Below the pieces are notes generated by a model. The model was not told the DNA's origin. It searched no databases and worked only from the letters and a program-made list of their open reading frames with translations. This document shows, piece after piece, positions 54,348 through 63,479 of a stretch of DNA of 64,000 bases (its first letter is position 1; each line of letters opens with the position of its first letter). The position numbers and the translations under genes were made by a program. The DNA comes from Pedobacter sp. Leaf216. GTDB lineage: Bacteria > Bacteroidota > Bacteroidia > Sphingobacteriales > Sphingobacteriaceae. Where the stretch lies: NCBI RefSeq assembly GCF_001421515.1, contig NZ_LMKM01000011.1, forward strand, positions 3,876-67,875, given 5' to 3'.

Positions 54348-55859
54348 TTAATATCCCGGATTTTGAGTAAGGTTTTTATCCAAGAATAATTGTCTGTCTG
54401 GAATAGGATAAAGTGCTTCGAAAGTATCAAAGCGATAATCATTTCCTGTAAAGGGTACACCACCCCGATCAACTGTTGGTGCTGCTTTTTCTAAGGAACC
54501 ATGCGCATTTAAGACATTGGCCATTTGGGAACTGGTAAACGCCCGTTTTAAATCAAACCACCGGTCGTTTTCGAAAGCAAGTTCAACACGGCGCTCATGT
54601 CTGATCGCCATACGGAAGCTTTCCTGCGTCAAACCACTTAAAGCGGTTAAGCCAGCTCTTGCTCTTACCATGTTGATAAATTGATAGGCCGATTGAGGTC
54701 CACTTTGCTCGTTAATAGCCTCTGATAGCATTAAAAGAACATCTGAATATCTTAATACCGGCCAATTGTCGTCAGTTCTGCCTTCTATAGTATGTGGGTG
54801 ATTGTATTTGTTTACGAAAGGAATGGCCACAAAAACACCTGCAGAATTTGTGTACCCCTCTTTCAAAGCTACATTTTTTCGTAGATCGTTGGCTTCAAAC
54901 TCCGCAATCATGTTCCTGGTCGGAATGTTCCATCCTCCAGGGCGACTTGTGGGAAAACCCGTTACTGCTCCCGCAGAATTTCTGGGCGCAAAAGTGTAGA
55001 TAAAACTACTCCATTCGCCCAGGTTATTGCCGCCTTGAAACTGTACTTCGAAAAGCGATTCGACGTTGTTTTTATTGGTGGTTGCGAATACGTCACTGTA
55101 ATTGGGTACAAGCGCATAGCCCAGATTTAAAATCTGGCGTAGCGTACTTTCTGCTTTCGGAAAATCTTTCATTGTAAGATAAACCTTTCCCAATAACCCC
55201 AAAGCAGCCCCTTTGGCAGCACGACCTACATCTGCTGCCGCGTATTCGTTTTTAGCTGGTAGACTTGTAGAAGCACTGGTTAAATCGGAAACGATTTGCG
55301 CATAAACATCCGCCTCAGGACTACGTTTGGTATCGAAAGCTTCTGATGAGCTGGCTAAAGGTTTGGTGATTAATACAACAGGACCAAAGTATCGCACTAA
55401 ATTGAAATAATAATAAGCCCTGATAAATTGTAACTCCCCTTTGTATTGTGCTTTTTTTGCAGCACTAATCGCCGTTATATTATCCATTTCTGCAAGGGCA
55501 TAATTGATATTATACAAAGCATTGTACGATTGGGAATATAAGTCTGCAATGTTTACGTTAGTAGCGGTCACGTTCCAAAATTCGAAAGCTTCAGCCCTGT
55601 CTGTTTGGCCTCGATCTGATGGGTTTAATTGTACAGTCGTATTGTCAGAAGACATTTCGGCGAATACATACTGACTGTTCACATGATCTTGAAGAGAACT
55701 ATAAGCGCCGCTTACGGCCTGTTTAATTTGATCTTCTGTCTGGTAAAACCTATCGGCTGTTTTTCGCGTCGGGTCGGATAAATCTAGGAACGACTTTTTG
55801 CAGGATGTTCCCCAGACCAAAACGAATAATATGATTGATAACTTATGTAGATTTTTCAT
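54348..55859 (-). CDS. SusD/RagB-type glycan-binding lipoprotein, 503 aa
   Basis: The lipobox GTSC precedes KKSFLDLSDPTRKTADRFYQ. The SusD pattern includes TEDQIKQAVSGAYSSLQDHV, QFIRAYYYFNLVRYFGPVVL, AKGAALGLLGKVYLTMKDF, RYSDVLLMLSEAINEQSG and ERRVELAFENDRWFDLKRA, with a YPIPDRQLFLDKNLTQNPGY end. Canonical length. It follows the SusC gene by 17 bases. Confidence 0.93.
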   Translation of the reverse strand: MKNLHKLSIILFVLVWGTSCKKSFLDLSDPTRKTADRFYQTEDQIKQAVSGAYSSLQDHVNSQYVFAEMSSDNTTVQLNPSDRGQTDRAEAFEFWNVTATNVNIADLYSQSYNALYNINYALAEMDNITAISAAKKAQYKGELQFIRAYYYFNLVRYFGPVVLITKPLASSSEAFDTKRSPEADVYAQIVSDLTSASTSLPAKNEYAAADVGRAAKGAALGLLGKVYLTMKDFPKAESTLRQILNLGYALVPNYSDVFATTNKNNVESLFEVQFQGGNNLGEWSSFIYTFAPRNSAGAVTGFPTSRPGGWNIPTRNMIAEFEANDLRKNVALKEGYTNSAGVFVAIPFVNKYNHPHTIEGRTDDNWPVLRYSDVLLMLSEAINEQSGPQSAYQFINMVRARAGLTALSGLTQESFRMAIRHERRVELAFENDRWFDLKRAFTSSQMANVLNAHGSLEKAAPTVDRGGVPFTGNDYRFDTFEALYPIPDRQLFLDKNLTQNPGY

Positions 55860-55876
55860 CTTTTTACATTTAGAAA

Positions 55877-58800
55877 TTAGAAATTAATTCTGGTGCCAAT
55901 AGAAATGGTTCTTGGTACGGGATACGATTCTCCATCACGGCCCGGACTGATTACATCATTGCCATTATTTGCTCTTGCAGAGTTAACTTCAGGATTGTTT
56001 CCAGGATATTTGGTGATTAGGAATGCATTATCTACGCTGAAGAAAACTTTGGCATCAAAAGTATTTTTGATTCGCGGTATGGTATAACCCAGGGTGATGT
56101 TTTTGATCCACATGTAATTGCCACTGTACACATATTTTGAGTTGGATTCTCTGGTGAAATAATACGTGTTAGAGCCAGGCCATTTCCCGGAACCGGGGTT
56201 ACCTTCTGACCTCCAGCGATCTTTCACGTCAGATAGAACATTGAATACCCCATCGATATTAGCTAAATTCATTTCTACGGCACGATAAATCTGCCCGCCA
56301 TAAGAACCATTTGTCAATACACTTAAATCGAAGCGTTTGTAGCCAACATTGAAATTCCACCCCCAGGTAAATTTCGGATTTGGATTTCCAATCACCACCA
56401 TGTCTTGCGTATCATAAGAAATCACCCCATCACCATTTCCATCCAAATATTGATAGGTCCCAGGAATATGGTTTGCATTATGTGGCGTGGAATTGATTTG
56501 TGCCTGATTCTGATAAATCCCTAACACCTGAAAACCGTAAAATAAACCAAGCGGTTGTCCGATTTTACTGATGTTATAGCCGTCATAGAAGGCGCCGGTC
56601 AGCAATGCATCCCTATCGCCATCAATTTCAAGCACTTTGTTTCTGTTAAAAGAAATATTGAAGCCCGTATTTAATGTGAAATCACCGAACTTATCACGGT
56701 ATGTGGTTGCAAACTCAAAACCTTTATTTTGAAGTTTACCTATGTTGGTGATGATGTTTCCAAAACCTGCAACTGCCGGAACCTCAACATTTAAAAGCAT
56801 ATCGGTGGTGAGCTTGCGGTAATACTCTGCCATAAAGGTTAATTTACCTTTGAACATGCTGATGTCCACACCAATATCTAGCTGTCTGGATTGTTCCCAA
56901 CCCAAATTTGCGTTTGGAAATGATCCAACTGTTGCGCCTGGAACAACGGTATTTCCCAATACGTAATTACTAGAGTTGATGTTTGCCTGAGAGGTGTAGT
57001 TACCAATATTGTTGTTACCTGTAATACCATAACTTCCCCTTAGCTTTAAATCTTGAAGCCAGTCCATTTTTGGGAAGAAGCTCTCCTGAGAAACTCTCCA
57101 TCCAACCGAAGCCGACGGGAAGTTGCCCCAACGATTGTCTTTACCAAAGCGTGAACTCGCCTCCCTGTTAAATGCTGCCGTTAACAGGTATTTTCCCTTG
57201 TATGAATAGTTTAATCTTGATAAAATACTTTGAATACTAAAAGCGGCCATACCCGAGCTACCATCACGTTGACTCGCTGCAGAAACATATTCAACTAAAT
57301 TATCCGGATACAATGAGCCAGTTGCATTAGCAGTGTTAACAGTGTTTTTTTGAAAAATGTGACCAATAGTTATATCTAAATTATGATCTTTAAATTTTGG
57401 TGAATAGGTTAGTAGATTATCCATTCCATAATTTAGATTATTGGCGAAGTACTCGCCGCCACTTGCCTGGCGTGGAGGTGGAGAATTAAAGCCTGCAATA
57501 GTTGATGGACTAAAATCATGATTTCTCATGTTATCAAAAACACCATTAATATTTGTACGAAAAGAAACGTTTTTAATTGGCTTTACTTCTAAATAAGCAT
57601 TTGCCGTTACATTGCTTTTGTATTGGCGATGCTGCTCCTCGTTTAGACGTTGCACAGGGTTCGGAAAACCAAAAATATTGTCATGGCCACCAATATAATT
57701 GTTGTAGGATCCATCAGCATTATAAACGGGCACTCTTGGGTCCATTGCCAAAGCTTGAACTACAATGTTGTTGCCAAAACCACCAGCAATGGCATCACTG
57801 TTCTTAGCCCAGGAATATGCTCCAGCAAGATGTAAACCGAAGTTCAAAAATTTATTCGGACGGCCATCTAAATTGGCACGGGCAGTTACCCTGCTGAAAC
57901 CAGTGTTGACCAACGAACCATCCTGATCTAAATAGCCAACAGAAATATACGAACTCGATTTTTCTGATCCATTGGTTAACGATAAATTATAATCTTGAAA
58001 AGCAGCATTTTGATTCAAGATCTCCTTATACCAATCTGTTGAAGTGGTTATTTGTTCTGGATTTCTGAAATCGGCAGGTATTTCCGATAAAAGTGGCTCT
58101 CTGTTTTGGAAATACCTGATTTTATCAGAAAATACATCTTTTTGAAATTGAGCAAATTCTGGACCATTTAATACCTTAACACGCCTAGAATCAGGAATGT
58201 TCGCAATACCGTTATTTGTGGTAAGCGACAATTTAAAACCTTCTCTTTTGCCACTTTTTGTAGTGATAAGTACCACACCATTTGCTCCTCTGGAGCCGTA
58301 AACCGAAGTAGAAGCAGCATCCTTTAGAATGGTAATGCTTTCAATGTCCGCTGAGTTTAAATTGTTTCCTACGCCTGTACCCAGTGGAAATCCATCAACA
58401 ACATAAAGTGGATCACTGGTTGCGCCCAGAGAGCTGTTGCCGCGGATTTCAACCTGTAACTCCTGTCCTGGTTGACCAGAAGTTTGTTTTGCCACCACAC
58501 CGGGCGCTTGTCCTTGTAAAAGCCTGCCTACGTTGGATGCGGGTACACCTTCTGATTTGGATAAATCGACCTGCGAAACGGCTGCTGTAATATCAGCCTT
58601 ACGCTGTGACCCATAAGCCAAAACCACTACTTCTTTTAAGCCTTGGGAAGCAGGGGAGATTTTGATGTTGAGGTTATTATCCTCGCCAATTGTGATTCGC
58701 CGATCGTTGTATCCAATGTAGCGAATCAATAATATCGAGCCTTTGCTGGCGGTTATGCTGAACCTACCATTCATATCTGTTTGTGTACCGGTCGAACTGC

Positions 58801-58969
58801 CTGCAACGACCACGGATACACCAATCATTGGTTCGGAGGTGAGGGAGTCAATAACTTTGCCAGTAATGATGACTGATGTTTGCGCGTTTGAAGGCAAACA
58901 GAAGGAGAGCACCACGGCCAAAGTTGCGAGAATTTTCGTCGCCCTTTTAAGTAAAGTTCTACTTTTCAT
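55877..58969 (-). CDS. SusC/RagA-type TonB-linked outer-membrane protein, 1030 aa
   Basis: A signal peptide (to about SNAQ), then CarboxypepD-like domain (ITGKVIDSLTSEPMIGVSVV), SusC motifs VVVLAYGSQRKADITAAVSQ, QVEIRGNSSLGATSDPLYVV, DGFPLGTGV and ADIESITILKDAASTSVYGS, and the C-terminal strand PRTISIGTRINF. It imports oligosaccharides from a rhamnose-rich glycan. First gene of the minus-strand operon SusC-SusD-GH106-GH106-isomerase. A well-spaced promoter lies 118 bases upstream. Confidence 0.93.
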   Translation of the reverse strand: MKSRTLLKRATKILATLAVVLSFCLPSNAQTSVIITGKVIDSLTSEPMIGVSVVVAGSSTGTQTDMNGRFSITASKGSILLIRYIGYNDRRITIGEDNNLNIKISPASQGLKEVVVLAYGSQRKADITAAVSQVDLSKSEGVPASNVGRLLQGQAPGVVAKQTSGQPGQELQVEIRGNSSLGATSDPLYVVDGFPLGTGVGNNLNSADIESITILKDAASTSVYGSRGANGVVLITTKSGKREGFKLSLTTNNGIANIPDSRRVKVLNGPEFAQFQKDVFSDKIRYFQNREPLLSEIPADFRNPEQITTSTDWYKEILNQNAAFQDYNLSLTNGSEKSSSYISVGYLDQDGSLVNTGFSRVTARANLDGRPNKFLNFGLHLAGAYSWAKNSDAIAGGFGNNIVVQALAMDPRVPVYNADGSYNNYIGGHDNIFGFPNPVQRLNEEQHRQYKSNVTANAYLEVKPIKNVSFRTNINGVFDNMRNHDFSPSTIAGFNSPPPRQASGGEYFANNLNYGMDNLLTYSPKFKDHNLDITIGHIFQKNTVNTANATGSLYPDNLVEYVSAASQRDGSSGMAAFSIQSILSRLNYSYKGKYLLTAAFNREASSRFGKDNRWGNFPSASVGWRVSQESFFPKMDWLQDLKLRGSYGITGNNNIGNYTSQANINSSNYVLGNTVVPGATVGSFPNANLGWEQSRQLDIGVDISMFKGKLTFMAEYYRKLTTDMLLNVEVPAVAGFGNIITNIGKLQNKGFEFATTYRDKFGDFTLNTGFNISFNRNKVLEIDGDRDALLTGAFYDGYNISKIGQPLGLFYGFQVLGIYQNQAQINSTPHNANHIPGTYQYLDGNGDGVISYDTQDMVVIGNPNPKFTWGWNFNVGYKRFDLSVLTNGSYGGQIYRAVEMNLANIDGVFNVLSDVKDRWRSEGNPGSGKWPGSNTYYFTRESNSKYVYSGNYMWIKNITLGYTIPRIKNTFDAKVFFSVDNAFLITKYPGNNPEVNSARANNGNDVISPGRDGESYPVPRTISIGTRINF

Positions 58970-59371
58970 AAATCATAAGTTTAATATTTGGTTCTGTTTG
59001 GGAAAAAATTTTAACCCACGAGAAAGGTTTTTTTTTAAAACGCTTTTCGTTTAGGGTATTTGGTTAGCTAATTATATTCGGTTAATCAAAAGTATTTGAA
59101 TGCTGCCCAGAGATAAATAGACGTTTTGATAAAAGAAATATAAATTTTGATTTGCTCTAATCGATTTGTTTTCAGTGTGATAAGTGTGCCAATGGTAATC
59201 TGAAAGAAATAAAATTTTGAATACAAAAAATCAATAATTTGATAATTTGAATGCATCTTTTGATATTTTTACAGCAGAACCAATCTGGATTATTAGCTTT
59301 ATCTATTCTCACCAAATTCTTATGCTCGCTCATAATCAACCTTCGAAAGTGAAATGTTTTGTTAACTGCTT
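58970..59371. other. Divergent control region between SusC and AraC genes
   Basis: This AT-rich spacer of about 400 bases contains the promoter described for the SusC operon. No gene is present. Direct TTTGAAT/TTGATAATTTGAAT-like strings around 59220-59260 might bind the AraC protein, but I could not define a repeat. Confidence 0.55.
59087..59117 (-). promoter_or_regulatory. Bacteroidota-type promoter for the SusC/GH106 operon
   Basis: On the minus strand TTTA (59117-59114) is followed after exactly 19 bases by TACTTTTG (59094-59087). This fits the Bacteroidota consensus TTTG-N19-TAnnTTTG with one mismatch in the -33 box. It is about 120 bases before the ATG at 58969. Confidence 0.5.
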
Positions 59372-60271
59372 ATGGTAAATTTTTTCAAGTATCTTCCTGT
59401 GAGCCAAGAGGATGAAAATTGGGGGCTTACAGTTTTAAACGCCGGTTGTACCAATATCAAGGCGACCTCTGATTATCCTTTTAAGAACCACCCTGCCCAC
59501 CATAACTTCAACTGGAATAGTTGGAGGATACTTCAAGAATATCAAATTATATACATCACCAATGGGCAAGGGATATTTGAATCAGAAAGTTGTAATCAAA
59601 CCATAGTAAAGGCAGGAACAATTATCATTCTTTTCCCAAATGAGAAGCACCGATATAAGCCGGATAATAACACCGGTTGGGATGAATATTGGGTAGGTCT
59701 AAAAGGTGATATTATTGATAACCTATTGGATAGCGGTTATCTAACATTAAATAACCCATGTATTAACATTGGTTTCAATGAAAGTGTTTTTGGGATTTAC
59801 AACTGCATTATCGAAAATACCAAGGCAGAGAAACCTGGTTATCAGCCTTTAGTTTCTGGAGCTGTATTGCATTTATTAGGTACTTGTCATGCCATAACCA
59901 GGCAAAATGCAACGGGAACAAAAGAGGAAGAGAACATTATCAATAAATCAAGGTTATTGTTCAGGTCAAATATTAACAATGCTTATTCTCCAGAGCAAGC
60001 TGCAGATGAACTGAATGTAGGATATTCTTGGTTCCGCAAACTGTTTAAAAACTATACTGGCCTCTCTCCAGGACAATATTATTTGCAGCTTAAAATAGAT
60101 AAAGCCAGAGATTTGTTAGGAAACAGTATTATGCCTGTGAAGGAAATTTCTATTGAACTTAATTTTCAATCTAGTTTTTATTTTTCTAAAATTTTTAAAG
60201 AGAAAACTGGTTTGAAACCAACTGAGTACAGAAAACGCTGTCAGGATCTTAGCTCCTCGCCGCCGCGATGA
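59372..60271 (+). CDS. AraC-family transcriptional regulator, 299 aa
   Basis: The N-terminal half is a cupin-type sugar-sensing domain (IIYITNGQGIFESESCNQTI, GTIIILFPNEKHRYKPD, WDEYWVGLKGD). The C-terminal 100 residues form the two-HTH AraC domain (SPEQAADELNVGYSWFRKLF, KNYTGLSPGQYYLQLKIDKA, VKEISIELNFQSSFYFSKIF, KEKTGLKPTEYRK). It is divergent from the SusC operon, so it is the likely activator that responds to the released sugar. The frame starts at the first ATG and length is normal. Confidence 0.9.
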   Translation: MVNFFKYLPVSQEDENWGLTVLNAGCTNIKATSDYPFKNHPAHHNFNWNSWRILQEYQIIYITNGQGIFESESCNQTIVKAGTIIILFPNEKHRYKPDNNTGWDEYWVGLKGDIIDNLLDSGYLTLNNPCINIGFNESVFGIYNCIIENTKAEKPGYQPLVSGAVLHLLGTCHAITRQNATGTKEEENIINKSRLLFRSNINNAYSPEQAADELNVGYSWFRKLFKNYTGLSPGQYYLQLKIDKARDLLGNSIMPVKEISIELNFQSSFYFSKIFKEKTGLKPTEYRKRCQDLSSSPPR

Positions 60272-60593
60272 TGACGGGATACCGAACCCATATTGACCTA
60301 AAGTCATCACTTTAACTTGGATTGTATATTAATATCACCAATTGTGCTGAAGAATTATTCAGTTCGTTAATAATAACCGCATTATCATTGAGATCTGCTT
60401 GACCTTGGGCTTTATGCTAGCGTCTGGTAGAATGAATGGCCAGTAAATCCGGCCGGAAACCTTGCGTGCATCTGATGGAAAACCCGGCTGCACCCTGATA
60501 AGAATGGCTGATCGAAAGGTCTGTACGGCCAGTTGGTCCAGAACAGGTGATTACTTTCACAGAAATATACACTAAGGGAGAATCATACATAAA
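60272..60593. other. Intergenic region, nothing identified
   Basis: Stops occur in all frames and no coherent protein could be pieced together. It may contain decayed coding DNA, because composition is higher in G+C around 60420-60540 than in neighbouring spacers. Confidence 0.45.
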
Positions 60594-60823
60594 ATGATAA
60601 AGATAACAGGTATAAGGAGTTATATTGACGTTTAATTTGATGATAAAACCGTCAGAATTGAGGGGGAGTTAACAATGATTCCTTCATTCTATGCGTCAAC
60701 AGATTCAATCCAGTATTGAAAACGACGACGGGGATGGTAAAAATTGATAAAGAAGAACGTTACTGGATTGTTTCTGAAATCATCAACCATAATAATCAGC
60801 ATTTTGAAATTTTTTTCGAGTAG
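60594..60823 (+). pseudogene. Imm74-like immunity protein remnant
   Basis: ATG 60594 reads MIKITGIRSYIDV, TAA, then FDDKTVRIEGELTMIP and FYASTDSIQY, then TGA at 60717-60719. In another frame the expected end follows: KIDKEERYWIVSEIINHNNQ and HFEIFFE to TAG 60821-60823. This is the layout of Imm74-type proteins as I remember them (MIKIT.....I.FDDK.V.I.GE.......SI.YWEPP....I..EE...I......IEF.). The TGA replaces the conserved Trp of the YW pair. Two stops plus a frameshift make it inactive. Confidence 0.65.
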
Positions 60824-61016
60824 GGATGACATGGTATGTATCTCTAGGCTTATTACCACTAGCACAAATTTTATTAATGAGGAATTGTGTTGGTATCGTT
60901 GCATTGCACTGAGTGCTTGAAAGCTTTTTTAGTGGCAAGGTCAAACCCCACCTCAGTGTTCAAGAGGGGCTTTCTTCTAAATCTACAGGAGCTTAGGGTC
61001 AGTTATTGCCCCTTAA

Positions 61017-61649
61017 TCAATACTGGTAGATTGCAAACGTGTCACTTTTCTCAATAATGCTTACGTCGAATCGGCCATCTGTTAAAGCAGTGACTAGCGG
61101 GGAAGACAATTTCATATTGATCCTTCCCGACATGACGTAAAAATGCCTGATCTCATTACCAGGCTCACCTGTTCCAACAGATACATTGTTTTGGGTGACC
61201 CGCCCGAAGGTGATCTGTCCGGTTGCCTTACCAATCTTATCCGTTCCGTAGTATCCTGAGTACCCTCCATAATTATCCATGCCATCCAGAACAAAGCGCT
61301 TTTGATTGAGTTTGCTGAGGTCATTTTCATTTTGGATACTGACGTTTTTGATTACTAAAAAAAGTGTAGTCGGATTTTGATATTTTAAAGATGGATTTTT
61401 ATAGGCACCGTTCAGGCATATTACGATTGAATCTCCTTTTGGATAGCTCAAAAGTTGTAATGGTCTACTGTACAAGCCGCGTTTTTCGAGCAGCCATGTG
61501 TATCCGTCAATAAGTATCCCGCCGTTGTTCAGACCTTTTTCTGAATAACCTGGAAGATCAGGTATATCGGGATCGGGTTTTACTGTTGTACGTTTACAAC
61601 CCATCAGAAGCATGATTGACAGGAGGCTGCAACTTAAGATAAACTTCAT
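61017..61649 (-). CDS. Predicted lipoprotein, 210 aa
   Basis: ATG 61649 (MKFILSCSLLSIMLLMGC) gives a proper lipoprotein signal with lipobox LLMGC; the longer frame from 61757 would bury it. The body (NNGGILIDGYTWLLEKRGLY ... GQITFGRVTQNN ... LVTALTDGRFDVSI) shares with the gene at 8089 a G.L.(N/D)G..WL strand near the start and a DGRFD.(K/S)I near the end. A DUF6252-related function-unknown lipoprotein is likely. Neighbours are mobile-element remains. Confidence 0.7.
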   Translation of the reverse strand: MKFILSCSLLSIMLLMGCKRTTVKPDPDIPDLPGYSEKGLNNGGILIDGYTWLLEKRGLYSRPLQLLSYPKGDSIVICLNGAYKNPSLKYQNPTTLFLVIKNVSIQNENDLSKLNQKRFVLDGMDNYGGYSGYYGTDKIGKATGQITFGRVTQNNVSVGTGEPGNEIRHFYVMSGRINMKLSSPLVTALTDGRFDVSIIEKSDTFAIYQY

Positions 61650-62068
61650 TGGCTTAATTCTTATTCTTAAAGATATGATTACTTGATGAACAGTATTTTT
61701 GCTTTGACAAGGTGATAGAAGTTCTGATTGCCAATTTTTCACCTTGTTTCCATACACTTTTCATTTCCGCTCTTGCCACATCTTTTCTATGCGGTTATCT
61801 ATTTTTTCGCTGAGTATCTCTGCTGGGACCGGTAGTCAACTGTCAGGGCGTAATCTACAGCTACTCGATTACTTAAATGTTAAAGTAATATAAAATGTAG
61901 TTTGCTCTTGACGGATATTTCCGGATCCCCGGTCATCTATTGACTCTTCAGTCCACAATCAGTTCATCCAGAGCCCCATTCAGCCCAATTCAGCTCAAAA
62001 ATTTCATTTTTTTTGATTGATAGATACGTTTGAACCAAGGAACCAATATAACAGGTTTCTTAGCTACT
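61650..62068. other. Intergenic region, nothing identified
   Basis: This is spacer between two divergent small genes. No gene, terminator or repeat was supported. Confidence 0.55.
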
Positions 62069-62353
62069 ATGATTTCTACAAAACAGTTATCCTTCATCTT
62101 TCAATCTGCTGTAAAGGCCGGATCGGAAAAATGTTTCCGGGATGGAGGGCTGTTGGATCAATACATTTCCTTATCCCGGGCTTATGCACTTTATGGGAGA
62201 ACAAATGTGGATAGGTGGATCAGCGAAAAGCTCATTTCAACCATTGATTGTGTTGATGGAGTCTCAGCGAAGAAAACCATCTGCAGAAAATCAATTGAAG
62301 CAGTTGCTTTAACCAGTAACCGGATCAGTTATCTGCCTGTGGCAGAACGGTAG
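62069..62353 (+). CDS. Small HTH-like protein of mobile-element type, 94 aa
   Basis: ATG 62069 (MISTKQLSFIFQSAVKAG) is preferred over upstream ones because the paralogue at 62585 has the same layout. The core SRAYALYGRTNVDRWISEKL is homologous to KKSEALRLYGRRNVEYWIAL of the next gene: a helix-turn-helix resembling excisionase/MerR-type winged helices. The pattern ends with IEAVALTSNRISYLP. Such genes sit near mobilisation genes in Bacteroidota elements and may control excision or transfer. Confidence 0.65.
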   Translation: MISTKQLSFIFQSAVKAGSEKCFRDGGLLDQYISLSRAYALYGRTNVDRWISEKLISTIDCVDGVSAKKTICRKSIEAVALTSNRISYLPVAER

Positions 62354-62395
62354 GATGCTTTTTGGCATCTGTTCTTTGACATAATGGAATGAAGC

Positions 62396-62573
62396 ATTAT
62401 TCCGCGAGGAGCGGAAAATCCTGCGAAGTTGAGATCGTATCAATAAGATGAAAGCGCAGGGGCAGGCGAGGGCCCGGTCCGTACAGATCGACGCGAGTAG
62501 TTCCGATCCACCGAAGACTTTGAGTTTTGTGTTTAGTTTAGGTAATTAAGGGCCCATGTGGCCCCTTTTTTTG
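62396..62573 (+). other. GC-rich structured segment ending in a terminator
   Basis: This stretch is richer in G+C than its flanks and holds a hairpin TTCCGC/GCGGAA (loop GAGGA), a second GGGC-rich stem around 62460-62480 and, at the right end, GGGCC/GGCCC with a T-run. Stops break every frame. It could be a transcribed structured RNA or a transfer-origin-like segment of the mobile element. This is inference only. Confidence 0.4.
62550..62573 (+). terminator. Intrinsic terminator
   Basis: GGGCC-loop CATGT-GGCCC is followed by CC and a run of seven T. It separates the structured segment from the frameshifted gene at 62585. Confidence 0.7.
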
Positions 62574-62584
62574 TGGGTTTTTTT

Positions 62585-62861
62585 ATGGAAATACAGATCA
62601 GCATCTTTACCCTGGAAAAGTTGCTTGCAGAAGCGGCAGGGATGGAGGGCACGTGTAGCGCTTTCCAGGATAGGTAAAGTGAGGCCCTATCTTAAAAAGT
62701 CGGAAGCTTTGCGGTTATATGGACGAAGGAATGTGGAATATTGGATTGCTCTGGGGCTTGTCACGGCCCGTAAGGATAAGGACCATTCGGCATCCTGGCG
62801 GATAGAGTGGCTGGAAATAGAGGCGGTGTTCAAGGCCAAAAATCTTATCCGTTATTTATAA
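62585..62861 (+). pseudogene. Frameshifted paralogue of the small HTH-like protein
   Basis: ATG 62585 reads MEIQISIFTLEKLLAEAAGM then runs to a stop. Removing one G from the run at 62647-62649 joins it to ARVALSRIGKVRPYLKKSEA, LRLYGRRNVEYWIALGLVTA and SWRIEWLEIEAVFKAKNLIR, ending at 62861. The result is a clean homologue of the protein at 62069. The family layout (helix, SEA.RLYGRR.VE.WI..GL, SWRI..LE) is well kept, so the frameshift is either recent or a sequencing error in a G-run. Confidence 0.7.
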
Positions 62862-63061
62862 GGACCAATTAGAAATCCTTGGGTGGCTTCTGCTTTTTAT
62901 ACACGCAAGATGTCTTTTTGTCCGACGAAAATCCCTGCGGGAATTTCTCTTGACCAAAAAGCCCCTTGCCCTGAAGACTCGCCTTGCGCTGCGCTTAAGT
63001 CAATCATCAGGGCTTAGAAAACTCGCGGCTCGTTTTCTTTTTTTAAGTTATTTAGAAAGTG

Positions 63062-63466
63062 ATGGATAAACGTTTATTGGGGAGGCCACCCATGGTTCGC
63101 GGAAAGCGTGATAAAAAGATTGATGTGCGTTTTACAAGCGATGAGTTTGAGCTCATTTTAAAGCTGGAAAAAACATTGGGTATCTCCAAAGCTGATCTGA
63201 TCAGAAGCAGGATACTGACAGGCTCAGACCGCGTTATTATAAATGCGGAGCAATTGATCGGTTCGCTTGATCTTTTGGGGACCGAAATGGGGAGGGTGGG
63301 AAATAATATTAATCAACTGGCCAGGTATGGGAATGCGCTAAATGGGCAGGGTATCCTTTCAGTTGTTGTTGCTGAGCGTTTCAATATCCTGCTGTTAAAT
63401 TATCAGGACCTACAAAAACGGTTGGAGGTACTACTGCGCAGGATGATCAGGTTGGCTGGTAAGTAG
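63062..63466 (+). CDS. mobC: MobC-like mobilisation accessory protein, 134 aa
   Basis: ATG 63062, just after an overlapping GTG, is the likelier start. A basic N-terminus (LGRPPMVRGKRDKKIDVRFT) leads into the ribbon-helix-helix fold (SDEFELILKLEKTLGISKAD, LIRSRIL) and then a helix containing GRVGNNINQLARYGNAL, the MobC hallmark. It binds the transfer origin and helps the relaxase. The relaxase gene that normally follows is missing: after 63466 there is no long frame. So the element is defective here. Confidence 0.82.
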   Translation: MDKRLLGRPPMVRGKRDKKIDVRFTSDEFELILKLEKTLGISKADLIRSRILTGSDRVIINAEQLIGSLDLLGTEMGRVGNNINQLARYGNALNGQGILSVVVAERFNILLLNYQDLQKRLEVLLRRMIRLAGK

Positions 63467-63479
63467 GGGGCAGATTTTT

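Noticed and set aside
18000..60000. Many long open frames antisense to the SusC, GH106 and receptor genes
   Set aside because: They are shadows of strongly supported genes on the other strand, with no signal peptides, motifs or spacing of their own.
4538..60719. UGA read as Trp or Sec in this organism
   Set aside because: Intact genes in the window end with TGA, and the affected genes also show other lesions (frameshift, TAA) in two of the three cases.
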